A stretch of 64,000 nt of DNA from Syngnathus acus (GCF_901709675.1 NC_051088.1:13061693-13125692), one strand, 5' to 3'; shown: positions 33,777 to 48,700, counted from the stretch's first letter. Notes: generated by a model from the sequence alone, not told the origin. Numbers and translations: made by a program.

Positions 33777-36700
33777 TTACAACGAGTTGGCCGTGATGAA
33801 AACGTAAATCCTGGCGTGGAAGGTGGTGAAGGTCCCCTGCCTCCAAAGCTTCATCTCCACATGAATCAAGAAGTCCCTCGGGCCCTCAACCTGTCTGTGT
33901 AAGTACACGGCGCCCGTGTAGGCATTTAGCTTGCGGGTGCTGAAGTAGTTTTCCTCGTTTCCCTCCGTGATGCTGACGATGACGTTGTCTCCGGAGTAAG
34001 CGGGCGAAGGTCCGATGCGGAAGATCTGAGCGGGGATGACGATGTTGGACTGGAAACTGAGGTAGTAATAGGTGATTCTCAGCGGTGAGTTTTGACACTC
34101 CAGGTAGTTGGGACAGCTCATCCGCTCACAGCGACTACAATTGACCCCAAAAAGCAAAAAGTTGGAAAAAAAATCAACCCAAAAAAAAAACAAATCTACA
34201 ACAAATATTTATTTATTTATTAATAATAATAATAATAAAGCTCAGTTTTTATTGACACCATAATGGAATGATATCTAGTAAAGTGTTTATTATTTAATAA
34301 TCATCCCATTGTTGTGAATTGATTTTTAGGATACTCACATGTCAGACACTTTGCGGTAGTTTGCTGGGCAGCTGAAAGAGAGGCAGCGGAAGCCACCTTG
34401 GATGTTGTAGCAGGTTTCAGCTAGCGAGCAGTTATGGGCCCCTGTGGTGCACTCATCGATATCTAGACGTTTTGCGCACAGGAAACGAGGCATGAGCACG
34501 GATGTGCAACAAAGATTGAATCATTTCTCCACATATGAATGTTCCTGCAGATGATGTTTTCACCTCTGCATGAGCGTCCGTTTGGTGACATTGTGTATCC
34601 AGTTTCCGGACACGTGCACTGATAACTGCCAGCAACGTTGACGCACTTATAAGTGCACAGATGGCCGATGCTTTGGGAACACTCGTCGATATCTGGCGGG
34701 CAGGGCGGAGATAATTCAACCAGATGATTACCTTCTACTGTCATGGTGTGATGATGCTATTTGTAAAGATGAGTTTGGCACACCTTCACAGGTGTGGCCG
34801 TCCTCCCGCAGGTGGTAGCCCTGTCTGCAGTAGCACTGGTAGGAGCCGTAGATGTTGGCACACTCCTGACCGCAAGGGCTTGACAAACACTCGTTCACAT
34901 CTGGAGATGAAAGGTTCCATCATCCAGCTCATTACTGTCACAATGTATCTGATCAAAGGCTTTTAAGTCTTTCTATTTGAACTGAAATGTTGCTATTAAG
35001 TCAATTATGCTTTTATTGGCTCCAAGGGAGGCAACTCGAACATCATTACCAATAATACACCGTTCACTGGACTGGAGGAAGAATATCAAAAAGTCTAGCC
35101 CACAATCACATACAGACATGTTTGCACACTTTAACCCCCCAAAAATTACGCTGACATGCACCAACACGCACACATGGATGCACACACATGCCTACATTAG
35201 CAGCCGCTAATAGACACACCTTCGCAGTTATTGCCGTCGCCGGATAAGCGAAAGCCGGTGGTGCACGAGCATTGATAGGAGCCCGGAGTGTTCTCGCAGG
35301 TCTGAGCACAAAGACGACCCGGGTAGTGCCAGCACTCATTTACATCTGCAAACAAAACAGAGGCTGCAGACTTCGAAGAGGAATCGATTTTAAAAGCCAA
35401 CAGCTAGCGTCCAACGTACCGACACACATGCGTCTGAAGGAGTCGTACTGATAACCGGTCTGACATTCGCAGCGATAGGACCCGGCCAGGTTGTGGCACA
35501 GCTGGCCATCTCCGCACTGATGGGCACCACTCTGGCACTCATCCACGTCTGTAAGACACACAAGGACGTTTAAGAGATGAACTTCTCCATTGTGTGCAAA
35601 TGGTGGCTTCAATGTCATTTTGCCACCTATGACTTAGAAAACAAAGCTGGGTGAAGATCCAGAGCCCCTTTCAAGCAACTACAATGACTGTAACTACATT
35701 CATGCCAAAAATGTAAATGGATCAGTCGTGAGTTTTGTTGGATGCAAAAATTAGCATAACCTAAAAGATTTCACTTGATTGCTCTGTGAAATTGGCGAGA
35801 TTGGAGAAATGTCGTTTATTAGATTGGGAAATTGGAATATTTGGTTTCTTTTAGGGGCTTGTGAGGACTCGTTTTTAATCTTATGGATTGCTTACTTGTA
35901 TGAAACAGGGCACGGACATGTTCTGAAAATAGCTGACAAGTGTTTTAAATTGTGAAATGAAGTGAATAATGTTGTTTATTTAGCAACATCTATGTGAAAA
36001 GGTCAAATAAGTATTTCCTTTTCAAAGCTCAAATGCTCCAGCTGGTAAAATCGGTTCACGTTCCTTGTCAGCGAAGCAGTAAGTTCAATTTTAAACTCAT
36101 TATTTTCTTTTTTGAAAGCAAGGACTTTTTACTTTAAATGGAAATGGACACAAGATTGCTTAGCTGTGGCTTTGATTTTGTTCTGTGGCAACTTCCCTAC
36201 TTGGAATATTTCATGTCAGAAGAAACAAGAAAAAAAAAAAGGACAATGATATACCAGCATGATTTTTTTGTAGTTCAGTATAACTTTAATCATCATCATT
36301 TCATTTCTTCATTAAAGAGGACTGACACATTTGTACTACATAACACTCAAGGTGATTCTGTGACTCCATTTTGACTTAATGTTTTGTTGGAAAAACAAAT
36401 GGCTTTGCACTAATAAAATGTATTGTTAAGTTAGAAAGTAAAAAAAGTTTCCTCTTTCTCTCTCTAGTCATCACTTGACTTTATTGTGAAGCAAGGCAAG
36501 ATGTAACCAGTTGTTAACTGCCTCTTCCTATGTGTACTGTATATGACCCCGCCCACCAATGAAGAAATAGAACGCCCGCCCTATAGCAGACCTTAAATGT
36601 ATTTTTATATTAAAATGTAACTTTTTATTCTCAAAGTGCTTGCCCTTCCTTGTCCCTCGTTTATTAAAGAGTTGACATACATATTCAGTTGCCAATCATT

Positions 36701-39700
36701 TCTTAGTTCTGTGCTTCTTTTTTTAATAACGCCAATCCCTCCGACTGTGCGCTGTTCAAGTGGTGCCTCGACGCCAAATCTTACCAATACAAGTGGTCCC
36801 ATCAGGACTGGTGTGATAGCCACGGCTGCATATCATCTTCCTCTGGCACACGTAGGACCCCACTGTGTTGATGCAGTTAAAGCCTAAACTGCACGGCTCG
36901 GTGTGACACTCATCGGTGTCTGGTGTGCAAATACACAAAGCGATCGAAGTGAGCAAAAAAAAGGGACACAGAGGCAACGGGACGCCACTTGAAGCACATT
37001 CAGATATTAACACAATTGAGATGCTTTGGAGAAATGAACAGCATGTCAGATTTTCTCCATATTTCAGAGCATTTCTTCAAGTTCTTTTACAGTGGTGTCG
37101 GCTGCCTCAACTTGCCCCAGTTCCTGCCCCTGGGCGCTAATTCCACAGCATCAGTTTGTACTCGGGTAGGACACAGGATTGCCTTTTATCCGCCCCCCGT
37201 CCCTTCCACCCTGCACCCCCCAACAGCAGCCTCTCTGATCTCCTGCCTGTGTGGCATTTAACCCCCGTGTCCCGGCGGCCTTGCAACTCCCTCACCTGGG
37301 TGACAGCAACATGCAGCCATCAAGGGCTGCATGGGGGTCACCTGCTGGCAAAGGCCGCACATAACTAGACTGAACTTGGTTAAAAAAAAAAAGAAAAGAA
37401 AACACTCCATTCTCACTCGACATAGTTGGAGCTTATTCTTGGAATAGGCAAAAGTTCTTTTACAGTGGCGTCGGCTGCCTCAACTTGCCCCAGTTACTTT
37501 TGCATGTTTAGGTCATTTGCTATTCACGTATTAATAACAATAACAATACTTGATGTGTGCATGCGTGCGTATATTTAACCAGAAGGTCAAGAAGAAAGAT
37601 TTCTCCTACCTAAACAGTTGCCTTGTGCGTCCCGTTCAAATCCAACAGAGCAAAGGGGTTTGAGGTTGCACTTGAACGACCCTTCTGTATTTACGCACTC
37701 ATATTCGGGCATGCAGTCATGACTGCCTTCCATACACTCATTAATATCTGTGAAAGAGAGTAAAACACAAAGGCTGATTAAAGTGTGTCCATGAATTTCA
37801 CACAAATCGGCACAATAACTAATCTGTGCATCCATCATTACTTAACAGTCCATGCGTTTTTCTATTTTTATGCCTTGGCTCAATGACGGTGTTCCATAAA
37901 TGCTGTAACACAAAAGGCGTGCAATGCTTTACGCCACCACTAGATGGCAGTATGGTCTACTGGTGAAGTGTAGGTCTCACGTGAAGCCGGTTCTCCGGGC
38001 CTGTTAAATTCTTAAAGCTGCCAGGTAATTAATTATGATGCGTCATACTATATAGCAATCTTGTCTTTATCATCCATAATTGACTTAATGATGCAATTCT
38101 CTATTTAACTGTCAAAATTACCTCACACCTTCTGCGAGATATTTGAATGAACATCTGTCTAGTTTGACGGAAACTGGTGGCGTATTCCTCAAGAGTCTTC
38201 TCAACACCTGCCTTCCAAGGGATTTACTCCTTGTCAATCAAACGACATCTGTTGCCACAGTAAAACCCCAACACTCGAGAGGAATCACTATCTCGAAGAA
38301 TTACAAATCATGGTGTATATGTGTCGAGTAGTTTCAAATAGTGCCAAATGGAGTTCGCCGGTGTAACTGCATCGTCGAGCCGCCCTAAGGTCACGACAGA
38401 TTACGCACAAACCTGCAAAGAGAGGAAGCAGGATACAAAATGCAAGACGGGCGGTGACCTCCCTAACAGCCAAGGCATCAGGAATGTGTATACCTTGAAC
38501 GAATAAAGGATATGCATTCCAAACTGCTGGTGAGAAAGTCGGTTTAAATCTGATGAGCCAGAAATTAACTGGCACAGGCGATAAAGACCTAATTAAAGAA
38601 AACAAGGGAGAAATGGATGATATTGTTTGTATGTATCCCCATGGTATACATTCCTTCGCCTGTATTACTTACAGATGGGAAATTGACTTAATCTGTCTGA
38701 TATATCTAATTTCATACCCAGCAATTTGGAAAGTCAGATTTTTTTCGTACTGCACCAAGAGTGGGATCTAACATCTGACAATAAATTAAATAGGTCATTC
38801 ATTGTTATTGTATCTTTTCTCATGTGTTTGTTTGCGTCCTTGTGGGTGGTGGTGGTGATGGAAGTGGCGAGGGGGTCATTTTAATCATGTGAAGCACTTT
38901 GAGTTGCATTCTTATGTATAAAAAGCATTCTATGAAATAAGCTTGATTGACTCATTCATTGGCAATCGAGAATTGCAAGTTGCAATGTTCCCTTGATTTT
39001 TTCAATTTATTACAGCAGTCAGACTATGTCAGAATGCTTGCTTCGAAAAAGGTTTACCAGTAAAAGCACCCAAGTGTTACATAATGCTCATTCGTTTTTT
39101 TCCCGAGTATCTTTGCAACGCAACATTTGTCAAAACCTTCTCTGCTGTTGCCGTATTATTGTTATTAGTCAATATATTTTAACGAACAAAATAAGGTCTC
39201 TCGCGCAGTGCGCCATTCAAGCTGGGACCACCACTCGGAATTAGCACCGTATTTCTATCCTGTGCACACACTCTGCAGTTGGCACCCAAAAAAGCAACTG
39301 TTGCAACCCTCCAAAGCGCCACCTTAATAACCCGAATATTAATGTCAGGCTAGCACAATTGATTATCAATCTCAACCACACCATTGTGTGTCATTCTGGC
39401 AGAGCGCCGCAATTAATTTCACCCCCGTTGTCTATTTGCTTCCACTGTGACAAGGGACAAGAGTTCAATTACATCGTCTTCGTCCGCCACCAACAGGAAG
39501 AGACAACAAAGCCTTAATGGCCTAAATGCTTTCTGCTTAGAGCCTCGCTTTTTAATACAGTTTCTTTTTAAATGCTCTTTGTGCTTGATTGAACATTCTT
39601 TACATTTACAAGCAGCGCAAGATTAGAGAAGTCGCCTTGATTGGCTCCAACAAAAGCCTGCAGAGGCAAACAGCACTTGCCGCACATCGAATAATCATCG

Positions 39701-42700
39701 ACAAGAGCACTGCTGCTGATTTGGGAATTGGATCTCTGCACGGGACAAATGTACGGCGCATGGGGGACATATTGCACACTGGGCGCTTGCCTTGCATGGA
39801 TATGCACAGCAGCTCTCCATCCTGAGATGAAAGTGGGAGCAAATTCCATGGTAGCTCGAGTGGCACGTTTTTCTTATTTCCGTTTTGGGTCTACAATTAG
39901 TTCTAATCTATTCAATGTGCTTTATTCATTCTGTGAATTCAAGTATTTTGCTTTTTGATGCTAATACAAATTTGGCACACCTTTACAAATGTCTCCGTTG
40001 ATTTGGTATCCCGGGGGACATGTGATCAGTCTTTGGCAGACATAGCTCCCCGCAGTATTCAAGCAGCGTTCGTTCAACTGGCAGGCATGCGCTGACGTAC
40101 ACTCGTTCATATCTGAAACAGAAAGAAAAGAACAAAGGAGAAATGTATCACTGTGAAGAAAGCCAACCCACTAAGTATCTAATTTCAAAAAATATATCAT
40201 GTATGTTTGAATTTGCATTATTTGTCTATTTCACAGTATGTTGCTAGGAGTTAAATAGATTAAAGCGGTATCTTCTCTGCACATCTTGAGGTGCTGATGA
40301 GATAAGAAGATAAATTAGCAAGAGGCATTCCAAGAATCTCACCCCAATTGGAGCCAAACTGTTCCTCAATGGAGAAGTGAAATTACACACCATATTGTGC
40401 TGTAATTGGATCCAACCTCCATACTCGACCCGGGTTAGCTGTCGGCAAATGTTTCCAGTGTTAAATGTGCCTTGCCTTCACAGGATTGTCCATCAGCCAT
40501 GAGAGAGAAGCCTGGGAAACAAGAGCAGCGTGGCCTTCCGCCCTCAGGGATGCAATGTTGGTCACAAGGGCCGTTTCCTGCAAATATTAAAGCGGGATCA
40601 ACACACTAAAATAAATCGGCCCCTGCCCTGACCTTGAGAACTAAAGCACGAGTAATAGGTAATAAAGCCCGTATCCCATTTCGTCAAAAATGTTCGCCAG
40701 GCGCTCACTTAAAAAATGGTGCGTTGAACTACATTTCTGACTGACAAGAAAAATGTTTGCATTCAGTAGAATATGGTATAAGATGACCATTTTTAAAGCA
40801 GTGTTTACTTGAGGATCTTAATTATTAATGTGTTCTCAAATCAGACCTTGACAAACAACAGAAATAAAAAAAAAAAAGCATTTTTTGATTTGAAAGTAAA
40901 ATATCTTAATTGATGAGGCATTATAAAGAGAAATGCTGATAATAGTTGTTAGGTGCATCACACGCATTACTTTTCTTAAACCTGTACCCGATAAGGCTGC
41001 AAGCTAAGTTTTTTATATATGCGGAGGGGCGCTAGAAAATGGACGACGGGCCGCAAATGCCCCCCGGGCCGTAGTTTGCACACCAGTGGCCTAGCAGATC
41101 TAATCATGACTTTTGCAATTGAATAGACATGTCTAACTGTCAGCTTCTCTTCCTGTCATTTCAAATGAATTTGGACCTAACAGCGCTCAGTCTTGGCTCT
41201 CCCTTTCCCCTCATAAATCTGTCTAACCTTCACAGGGGTTGAGTGGCACCGAAGGCTGGGTGGGTGGCGTAGAAGAGGTGGTGGGCTCCGCCCCCTTGGT
41301 CTCATCCTCCTTCAGTGTGTTCTCCTCATCCACTGTCTCTGCGGAAACATGAATAAGCTCATTAAAGGCACAAGGGATTACACTATAATCAAGAAGTCTG
41401 CCTTGCCTACCGCTGCCGTAGTTAAAGGCTTACACCTATTTCGAATCTGACGCTAGCAGCCGTAGGAAAATATGTAAGAGCGGTGAAGGTGCGGCAGGAA
41501 AAAGCATTGCCTACAGACAAACATTTGCCTTTATTGGCCGGCTCCATCCCTGACTGTAATTTTGCATCCTGTTGTGACAGGTTTGTGTTGGCAAAAGTGT
41601 TGTTGATCAAGTCTGGTCCGCTGAAGCAAAGCCATACAACGTTATCTGCAAATATTTCTCATACTGGACATGTGAGCCGGCCTCCTGTTTTCAGTTTTTC
41701 CCAACCAGTGAAAATATTTTTCATCAAAGCCTGTAAAGCTTTTTTTGTCAGCCATGATTTGTGAAGAAAGGCTGTCAGTTCAGGAAAAGGTTGTCAGCAT
41801 GTGATTTGAAGGGGCTTTTATCGGGCGGTATCGAGACTCGCAGACAGGAAGGAACTCAAAAGAGACGGAGAAAAGAATACACCGCGAACATGCGGGCAAA
41901 TTACATCAAATGTTCGACGCTGACGTCAAATCATATTTAATACCACAGACACTTTTCCTGCTGTGGAAATGTCTGCTAGCACCACATAAAGTTGTACCTG
42001 GTGCACAAGTGAGAGCATCCTCTTGCAGCACGTATCCCGGGAAGCACTCGCAGCGGAAAGAGCCTGGTGTGTTTACACATCTGTGGTGGCAGATGCTGCC
42101 GCCGTAGATCAGACACTCGTCCATGTCCTCCACCTCAGTCGGCCCCTCCACAGCGTTCTCCCCATGTCGCTCTTCTCCGATCGAGAAGGCCTCATTCGGA
42201 TAAAGGCTGTCGGCCACTGAAGCACACAGTTTTAATACTTTCATACATAAATACATAATAGTTTACAAATTTATATCTGACAAAAACACACCACCTGACA
42301 ATTGATTACCAATGATGGGCGACACCATAATAGCTGTGCAGCGCCATTAAAATTGCTTCTTAAAGAGGAAGTCAACTAAAAAAATGTCTTTACAATAATG
42401 TGTAGTATGTGCCACCATTGGTCTAAACATGGCATTCTGATTGATACTTCATTTGCGGAATATAATTTAGGCAGCAAAATTCAACCATTTTTATCCATCT
42501 CAGGGGGCGGCCATTTTGCCACTTGTTGTCGACTGAAAATGACATCACAGTTGCCAGCAACCAATCACGGCTCACCAGGTTTCTGATGCTAAGCTATTTA
42601 TTAGTCATATTAAGTCAACCAAGTTGTGTTTATTTTATGTTTGAAAAAGAAACTTCACTGTTAAAATGGACTACCAATAAAATACCGGCATAACCAAGTT

Positions 42701-45700
42701 GATAATTTTATATGATTTATATGATACGGGGTTGTCAGCATCTGTCGAATTTGACTAACTTAGTTCAAGGCAAGTGATCAATAGCGTTATTAAATAACAT
42801 TTTTAAGGTAACTGTGGCATAGTACATATAACAGATTAAAATAAAATAACAATGGTAAAATACTAATCCCCATATATACCGTACACTAAAAGGCATTAAC
42901 TTTGATCTGTAGCCAGTCTAGGCCGATAACGATTTACAAGCAAAACAATCCTTTAGAGCGATTTGGATTTCCAATTAAATGAGTTTTCAAACTGCAAGCA
43001 ATACACAACACCAAGACAAAACTTGGAACAGCAAAGCAGAGAAGTAAAAGCAAGTACACTACTCGATCTCTTCGAATTAACCAAGCGAGCTGGACAGGAC
43101 GATTGCACTTTGTTCTTGGAGGCCATTACGCCATTTGTCAGCCATGCTGGGGGACCTGCTTCATTTAAATGCCAAGAAAACAGATTACCTTTGGTCCGAA
43201 GCACTACTTTTTCCCGGCAGTGCATCGATTGAATGCGTTCACCTCTTGGCATGAGGCATACAACACGTTAGTAATTTGCTTTGTGTTTTCTTTTTGTGGT
43301 TTCTGCACTTCCTGTCCATACCTCTTTTTGGTGGTGAAGTAGCACTAAGGGCGGGCTTCTCTTTAACAGCATGCCAGCTTTCATGACCCTCTTCCCATGT
43401 CTCCGCCCCCTCACAGCAAAAGAGGAAAACGTGTCTGCAGGGGAGGCCCATGTGCCGGTGGGCTTTACACTCTTGAACTTCACTGCGGAACTTCCGCCCC
43501 AGAGAACAGCAGTCACAGCACTCCTGGAAGTCATAACATGTAGCATGTGGCTTTTGGGTTTTTGTGGCTGATACAGTTGGCTACAAAGTAGATACTTCAT
43601 GAGCACACAGATCGTCTATGGCAGTTTTAAATCAGATGCACAAGAGTTGGCCTTTCTAATCGAAACATACATTGATTTCCTTCCGTCCTCGAGATTTAAT
43701 TAAGAAAAAAAATATCTCAAACACACTTAATTTCGCTTTTCAAAAGACGTTTTTTGTTTTTAAATGTAATTATTGTCATTCATGTGATCGTTCCTAGAAT
43801 ATGTGCAGGCTGTTCAATAATCAAGTTGGGAAATGAATAAATTGGGTTTTTTTTCAATCAAGATTTTGTTTCATGAATCCATCTGGGAATGAGCTGCTAA
43901 AAATTGTTTGGAACATAGATGAAAATATTATACCGTGAAAAATGTTTCAGTCCAAAAAAATCCTTGACATCATTGAAGTATTTAAAGGACGACATTAACA
44001 GAAAATTGACAGAAAACGTCTCTTGCTGCATTACCATGTTAAATTATTCGGTCCATTTCCTGAACATGTTTCTGCAATTACAAAAAGGTCAAACATTTCT
44101 TCCAAAGGTCTCCTTTGAAGATAGCAAAGCTTGTAAGACGGTGGGAATCTTCAGCAATAATTGACTTTCAGTCATTTGTCGAAATTAAATAAGGCAATTG
44201 ACCAAGGACTTGAACTAGAATCATCAAACACTGACTACATAGCATCGATTTTTCTGTGACTAATGCAATTGTCAAATACAAATGCGGACAGAATTCAGCC
44301 TAACTTGTAAATTGTCATTTTGACTTAACCCAGTGAACTACATTTGCCCTTTGCCGCTGCATCAGGCCACAATGACTTGCCTTGTAGGAACTGTGCCCAC
44401 ACGTATCAACGGCATCCTCCACACACATATCTCCGTCTTTGGCCGCACCGATTCCAGCCAGACATCGGCTTTCTCTCAGGGAGCCGAGGCAGCACCGCTG
44501 CTGAGATGTCCTGACAGAAAGAAAAAAAACATATAGGTGAAAAAGACTGCTGAGACATGATGGAGTTTATTCCAAAAATAATTATGGATAATTACGACAA
44601 TTGAACAATTTTCTGGATTTAACTGCAATTTGAGGTTATGCTTGTAGCAAAAAACACAAACGAAAATGAAGTCATTAATTTGTCAATTGACCTTGAAAAA
44701 AAACTTGCCCGTTTCGTCACTGTAAAAAAATGTTTGAAATACAAAGTTTCAAGTCAACACGCTTTGCTAAAAGATGTTGCTGTTTTGTGTTGTGTTGTGT
44801 TGTGGCTTTCTAACAAAGGATTACTTTCCAGAACAGCTGTCAACAATTCTATACTCAACCCCAACTTAAACCACAAACAACGTTCTTGCTTTGTTGCTCT
44901 AACTAAAAGTGTTGCCTTAAATGACAGTAATTTATATTTTCAAGTCCAAATAAATCATTTTCATGTTGGCACATATTCGGCTGTAACTCCTCAAACCAAC
45001 CTCAAGATTTGAGATATTGAACATGACACAGGGTACGTTCAAATGAAATGAAAACATGTGCAGGACTTCGAACAAAAGTCTCACCAGCAGATGGACTGTC
45101 TATCTTGCGTGGGTCGATCCATGTTGCTGCAGTGACCATTAACTGAAGCCCATTTTGCCCCAGTCTCACAGCAGGCTTCCACCAGCTCCACGACTGACAC
45201 TGTGAAACATAAACACACATTTTTCCTGACTCCACGTTTCATACTCTTTAAATATTAGAAACAAATGGGAGTTCAGGTGCAACAAGGTTCACATTTGAAT
45301 GGCTTTGATACGGCAGTAAATGTCAAGCGAGCAGACAGAATTAAAGAATTAGGACTGTATTTGGCGATGGTACACTGATAATAAGAGGCACATTTTGTTC
45401 TCAGATTTCCCATCCCTCACATTCATTTGGCAGGGAGAAGCAAGGAAACCTGTTGAAAATACATTCAGAGCAAAATTGGACTTATTTGCAACATCTGGGC
45501 TAATCAGCGCAGGAGCAGAGGAAAGAGCAACACATTAGCACTTCCTTTGAAACTGGGTCAAGGAGCAGACGGAGTAAAAACACATTATCCAGTTTACTGG
45601 GAAAATATGCTTTTACATGGCAGTGCATTCCAGCTTGGAGCTAAACTAGCTGCCCTGGTGCCTTTCTCAGCCAACATATAGTATTTTTCATACCTTGTTT

Positions 45701-48700
45701 GAATCTTATGATTGTGTTTTAGGTGATGGCATTAACCTAGAATTATTGATTTTAAAAATGTTGATTATTTTTCAGTATATCTTGGTCCTTTGGCTCCAAA
45801 TCCTAAGTCACCACATGTACCTGAAATTGACTGCTCACCAGCTCAGGGCATACCCTGACAGGCTCCAGCCCACCTATGAGCCTAATGACAACAAACAGTA
45901 TATAGAATGGATGGATGCCTCCAACAGTAACTATGTTGTGTTTGGAACTAGTGATCGTGAGGCTTAGGTGGGGAGGTATGCCTTCTATCAACATTTTTTT
46001 CTTCCAAATTACGCTACACAGTCCATTTCTGACATCCAAGAGTGGACTGCAAACCATGAAGTACAATAAAAATCATTTTCAGAATCAGTTTTTTGTAGCA
46101 ACACATCCTATCAAGGGGCATAATTGTGGGTTGTTTATTCTTTACCAAAAGAGTACCGTATTTTCTGCACTATAAGGCGCACCTGAAAACCTCAAATTTT
46201 CTCAAAAGCCGACAATGCGCCTTATAATCCGGTGCGCCTTATATATGGACCAATATGGATTTGTGGATGAGGACTTATTTATTAAAGTAAGCTTTGCGTG
46301 TTCATTTTGTGTGTTGTGTGATAATAACGTTTGAGCAACGTTGAGTTATGGATATATTGTTTCACTATTTCGAGTGTTACTGTTTTCACTATTTCGAGTG
46401 TTACTATATTGTGATTGCATTAACGTTTGAGCAACGTTGAGTTATTTATTCTATGCGCCTTATAATCCGGTGCGCTTTATATATGGACAAAGTTTTAAAA
46501 TGGGCCATTTATTGAAGGTGCGCCTTATAATTCGGTGCGCCTTATAGTGCGGAAAATACGGTACCACAATTTTGCCTTTGAGTGGAGAATGAGGACCATC
46601 TTTATTCACCAAGCCTGTCATTGTATTTGTCTATTAGTGAAAGGTACCACATACTTCCCTCTTGTCCAAATCCAAACCAGTGACATCAGTCTCCTGGAAA
46701 ATATGTCGGTAGAATAACAAAGGACAGGTACAGCTCTCAACATGTCTGGAGTGTCATAAAAGCAGCCGCATGCTGCCACTAATCAAGGCTTGTTTTGCAG
46801 ACTTAGCAATGAGTTTCCATACAATTGAAGTGGTTAGAACAAATCCGACATTTTAATAAGACGGCCTATGACATCTTATCCTTGCAGATGGCTGTTTGTG
46901 AAAGCCAAAAGGCTTTTTTTGTCAGGATGACGTCATATCAAATCCACTGCAGCCAGTTTGGATTCTGATTGACAGTTTTTGCCTTAATCTCCTTGAGACT
47001 CTTAGCCAACAATCATTTCATTCGTCTTTTTTAACAATAGGGTTACAGTAAATTGACATAAGCTATTAGGAGTTGCCTTGGGCTCAGATGGGGCCGGAAC
47101 GCTAAATCCAATTACACCTCCTTGCGGTGACCCTTCACCTATCTGCAGCCCGAAGAATGTGGCATGATGAAACTGCCATTCATTATGTTTCACATAGCAC
47201 ACAACTACACTGAAAAAGAGAAATCCCAGACTGTGTAAATGGGGTAAAAGACTAGGACATTGTTTTGCTGATAAAAAAAAAAACGCTTAAAGCACTGACA
47301 ATCAAGGCTAACACATTAGCTAAGAGCTATTTCTAACTCCCTACATACACCTAATCTAAGTTGACCTTTCCCATGTTTTTACTGGCTCAACTTGCTGTTT
47401 TCAAAGTACTGATGTGCAGTAAATTATGTAGAATACGTTTTATGAAATTTACTGTGCAGGATGGGTCGGGGAGGTTAAGCCCACAAATTTGCCATCTTAA
47501 GAGATATTACAAGTGCTGTAACAGAGCTATTGCTACACCGACGGAGCTGGCTGTGCAAATGTACACTTGGGACAAGGCAATGTCCTGCTTCGTTGGATCC
47601 TTACTGAAAGGCAAATAAATCCTGGTTCTCTCGTTGTGCCTCTGATGCGCCAATTTACCAGGAAGCCAATTCTGAGTACAGTATTTGAATAATAAATACG
47701 AACACATTGTTACACTCCCAACGCCCAAAAGGTGCTACGTTTCTCACACTAGCACATTTTTAATGGCATATAGCTAAACCTAATAGATATTCTAGTAGCT
47801 ACATTTCAGTGATTGCTGTCCAGACAAAGAGGCAAACAAACTGCAAACAGATGCTGGCGCATTGCTGCAAGGGAGCTAAAGTTGCCAGGAGCCAACAAGC
47901 AACTCTTAAGGCTGGATAAAAACTTGTTACAGGCTGTCAGGACTAATGGTGCTTTGAATTCTTATAGCCTGTGCTTCTCAAAAACACAGGCTGAATTCAT
48001 TTCAAACAGCTCAACATCTGCTTTGAAAATGAATATTCAATTGGTTTAGTATGTTCAACTCAAAACAACATATTCCTTGCTTCTCATTTCCTCTTTGTAC
48101 TCGATTCATTCCAAGGTCTGAATTCAAAGCAGAAAGCAGGAAAGGCTCATTCAAGGCTCCAGATGTCTTGATTTTGGTATGACTCCAGCCCAATGGAAGT
48201 GTGTTACTAATTATTTTATGAATGTAACAAATAATATTAAAGGATTTTGAGTCTACTAATATATACACATAAGATACTTTTTATTGTTTTTCGGTGTCTG
48301 GGACAATGTTTCTGAGCAGTACATGACAAATGCAGACTGGTTCTTTTGGATCAAGAAATGTTGTGGAGGGCAGATTGGAATTCTTGGACATGATCTAAAA
48401 GACACCAATAACCCGAGATTGACCTCATTCGTATTCCTGACACACACGCAAAGGTCAACTCTGGAATTCACCTTGCATTTCAAAAAATGCATATGTTGGC
48501 CTCACGCTCACATTCTGCATGTTACGACAATGCTAATAATAACCTGTTTTGTTTTTTAAGTCTGCAGTCCAAGTGAAAAGGTAATATGGAGGTAAGCTTC
48601 AGATGAGATGATTACTGGCAAGATTGGGAAAGTAGCAACCTCACAGGAGACAAGTCATCACAGCAGCTCTGTAGGGAACACTGAGTTTGGTCTGGCAATC

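Noticed and set aside
37123-37451. Possible extra EGF exon between the 44-bp repeats
   Set aside because: No DXDEC/DXNEC start, no six-cysteine spacing and no phase-1 splice borders on the - strand.
37747-39981. Search for a missing EGF exon in this 2.2-kb intron
   Set aside because: No sequence with EGF cysteine spacing and flanking splice sites was found on the - strand; the neighbouring EGF exons join in phase without it.
44638-45012. + strand ORF of 124 codons
   Set aside because: It lies in fbln2 intron 2 on the opposite strand, AT-rich, no recognisable domain, no splice sites that fit.
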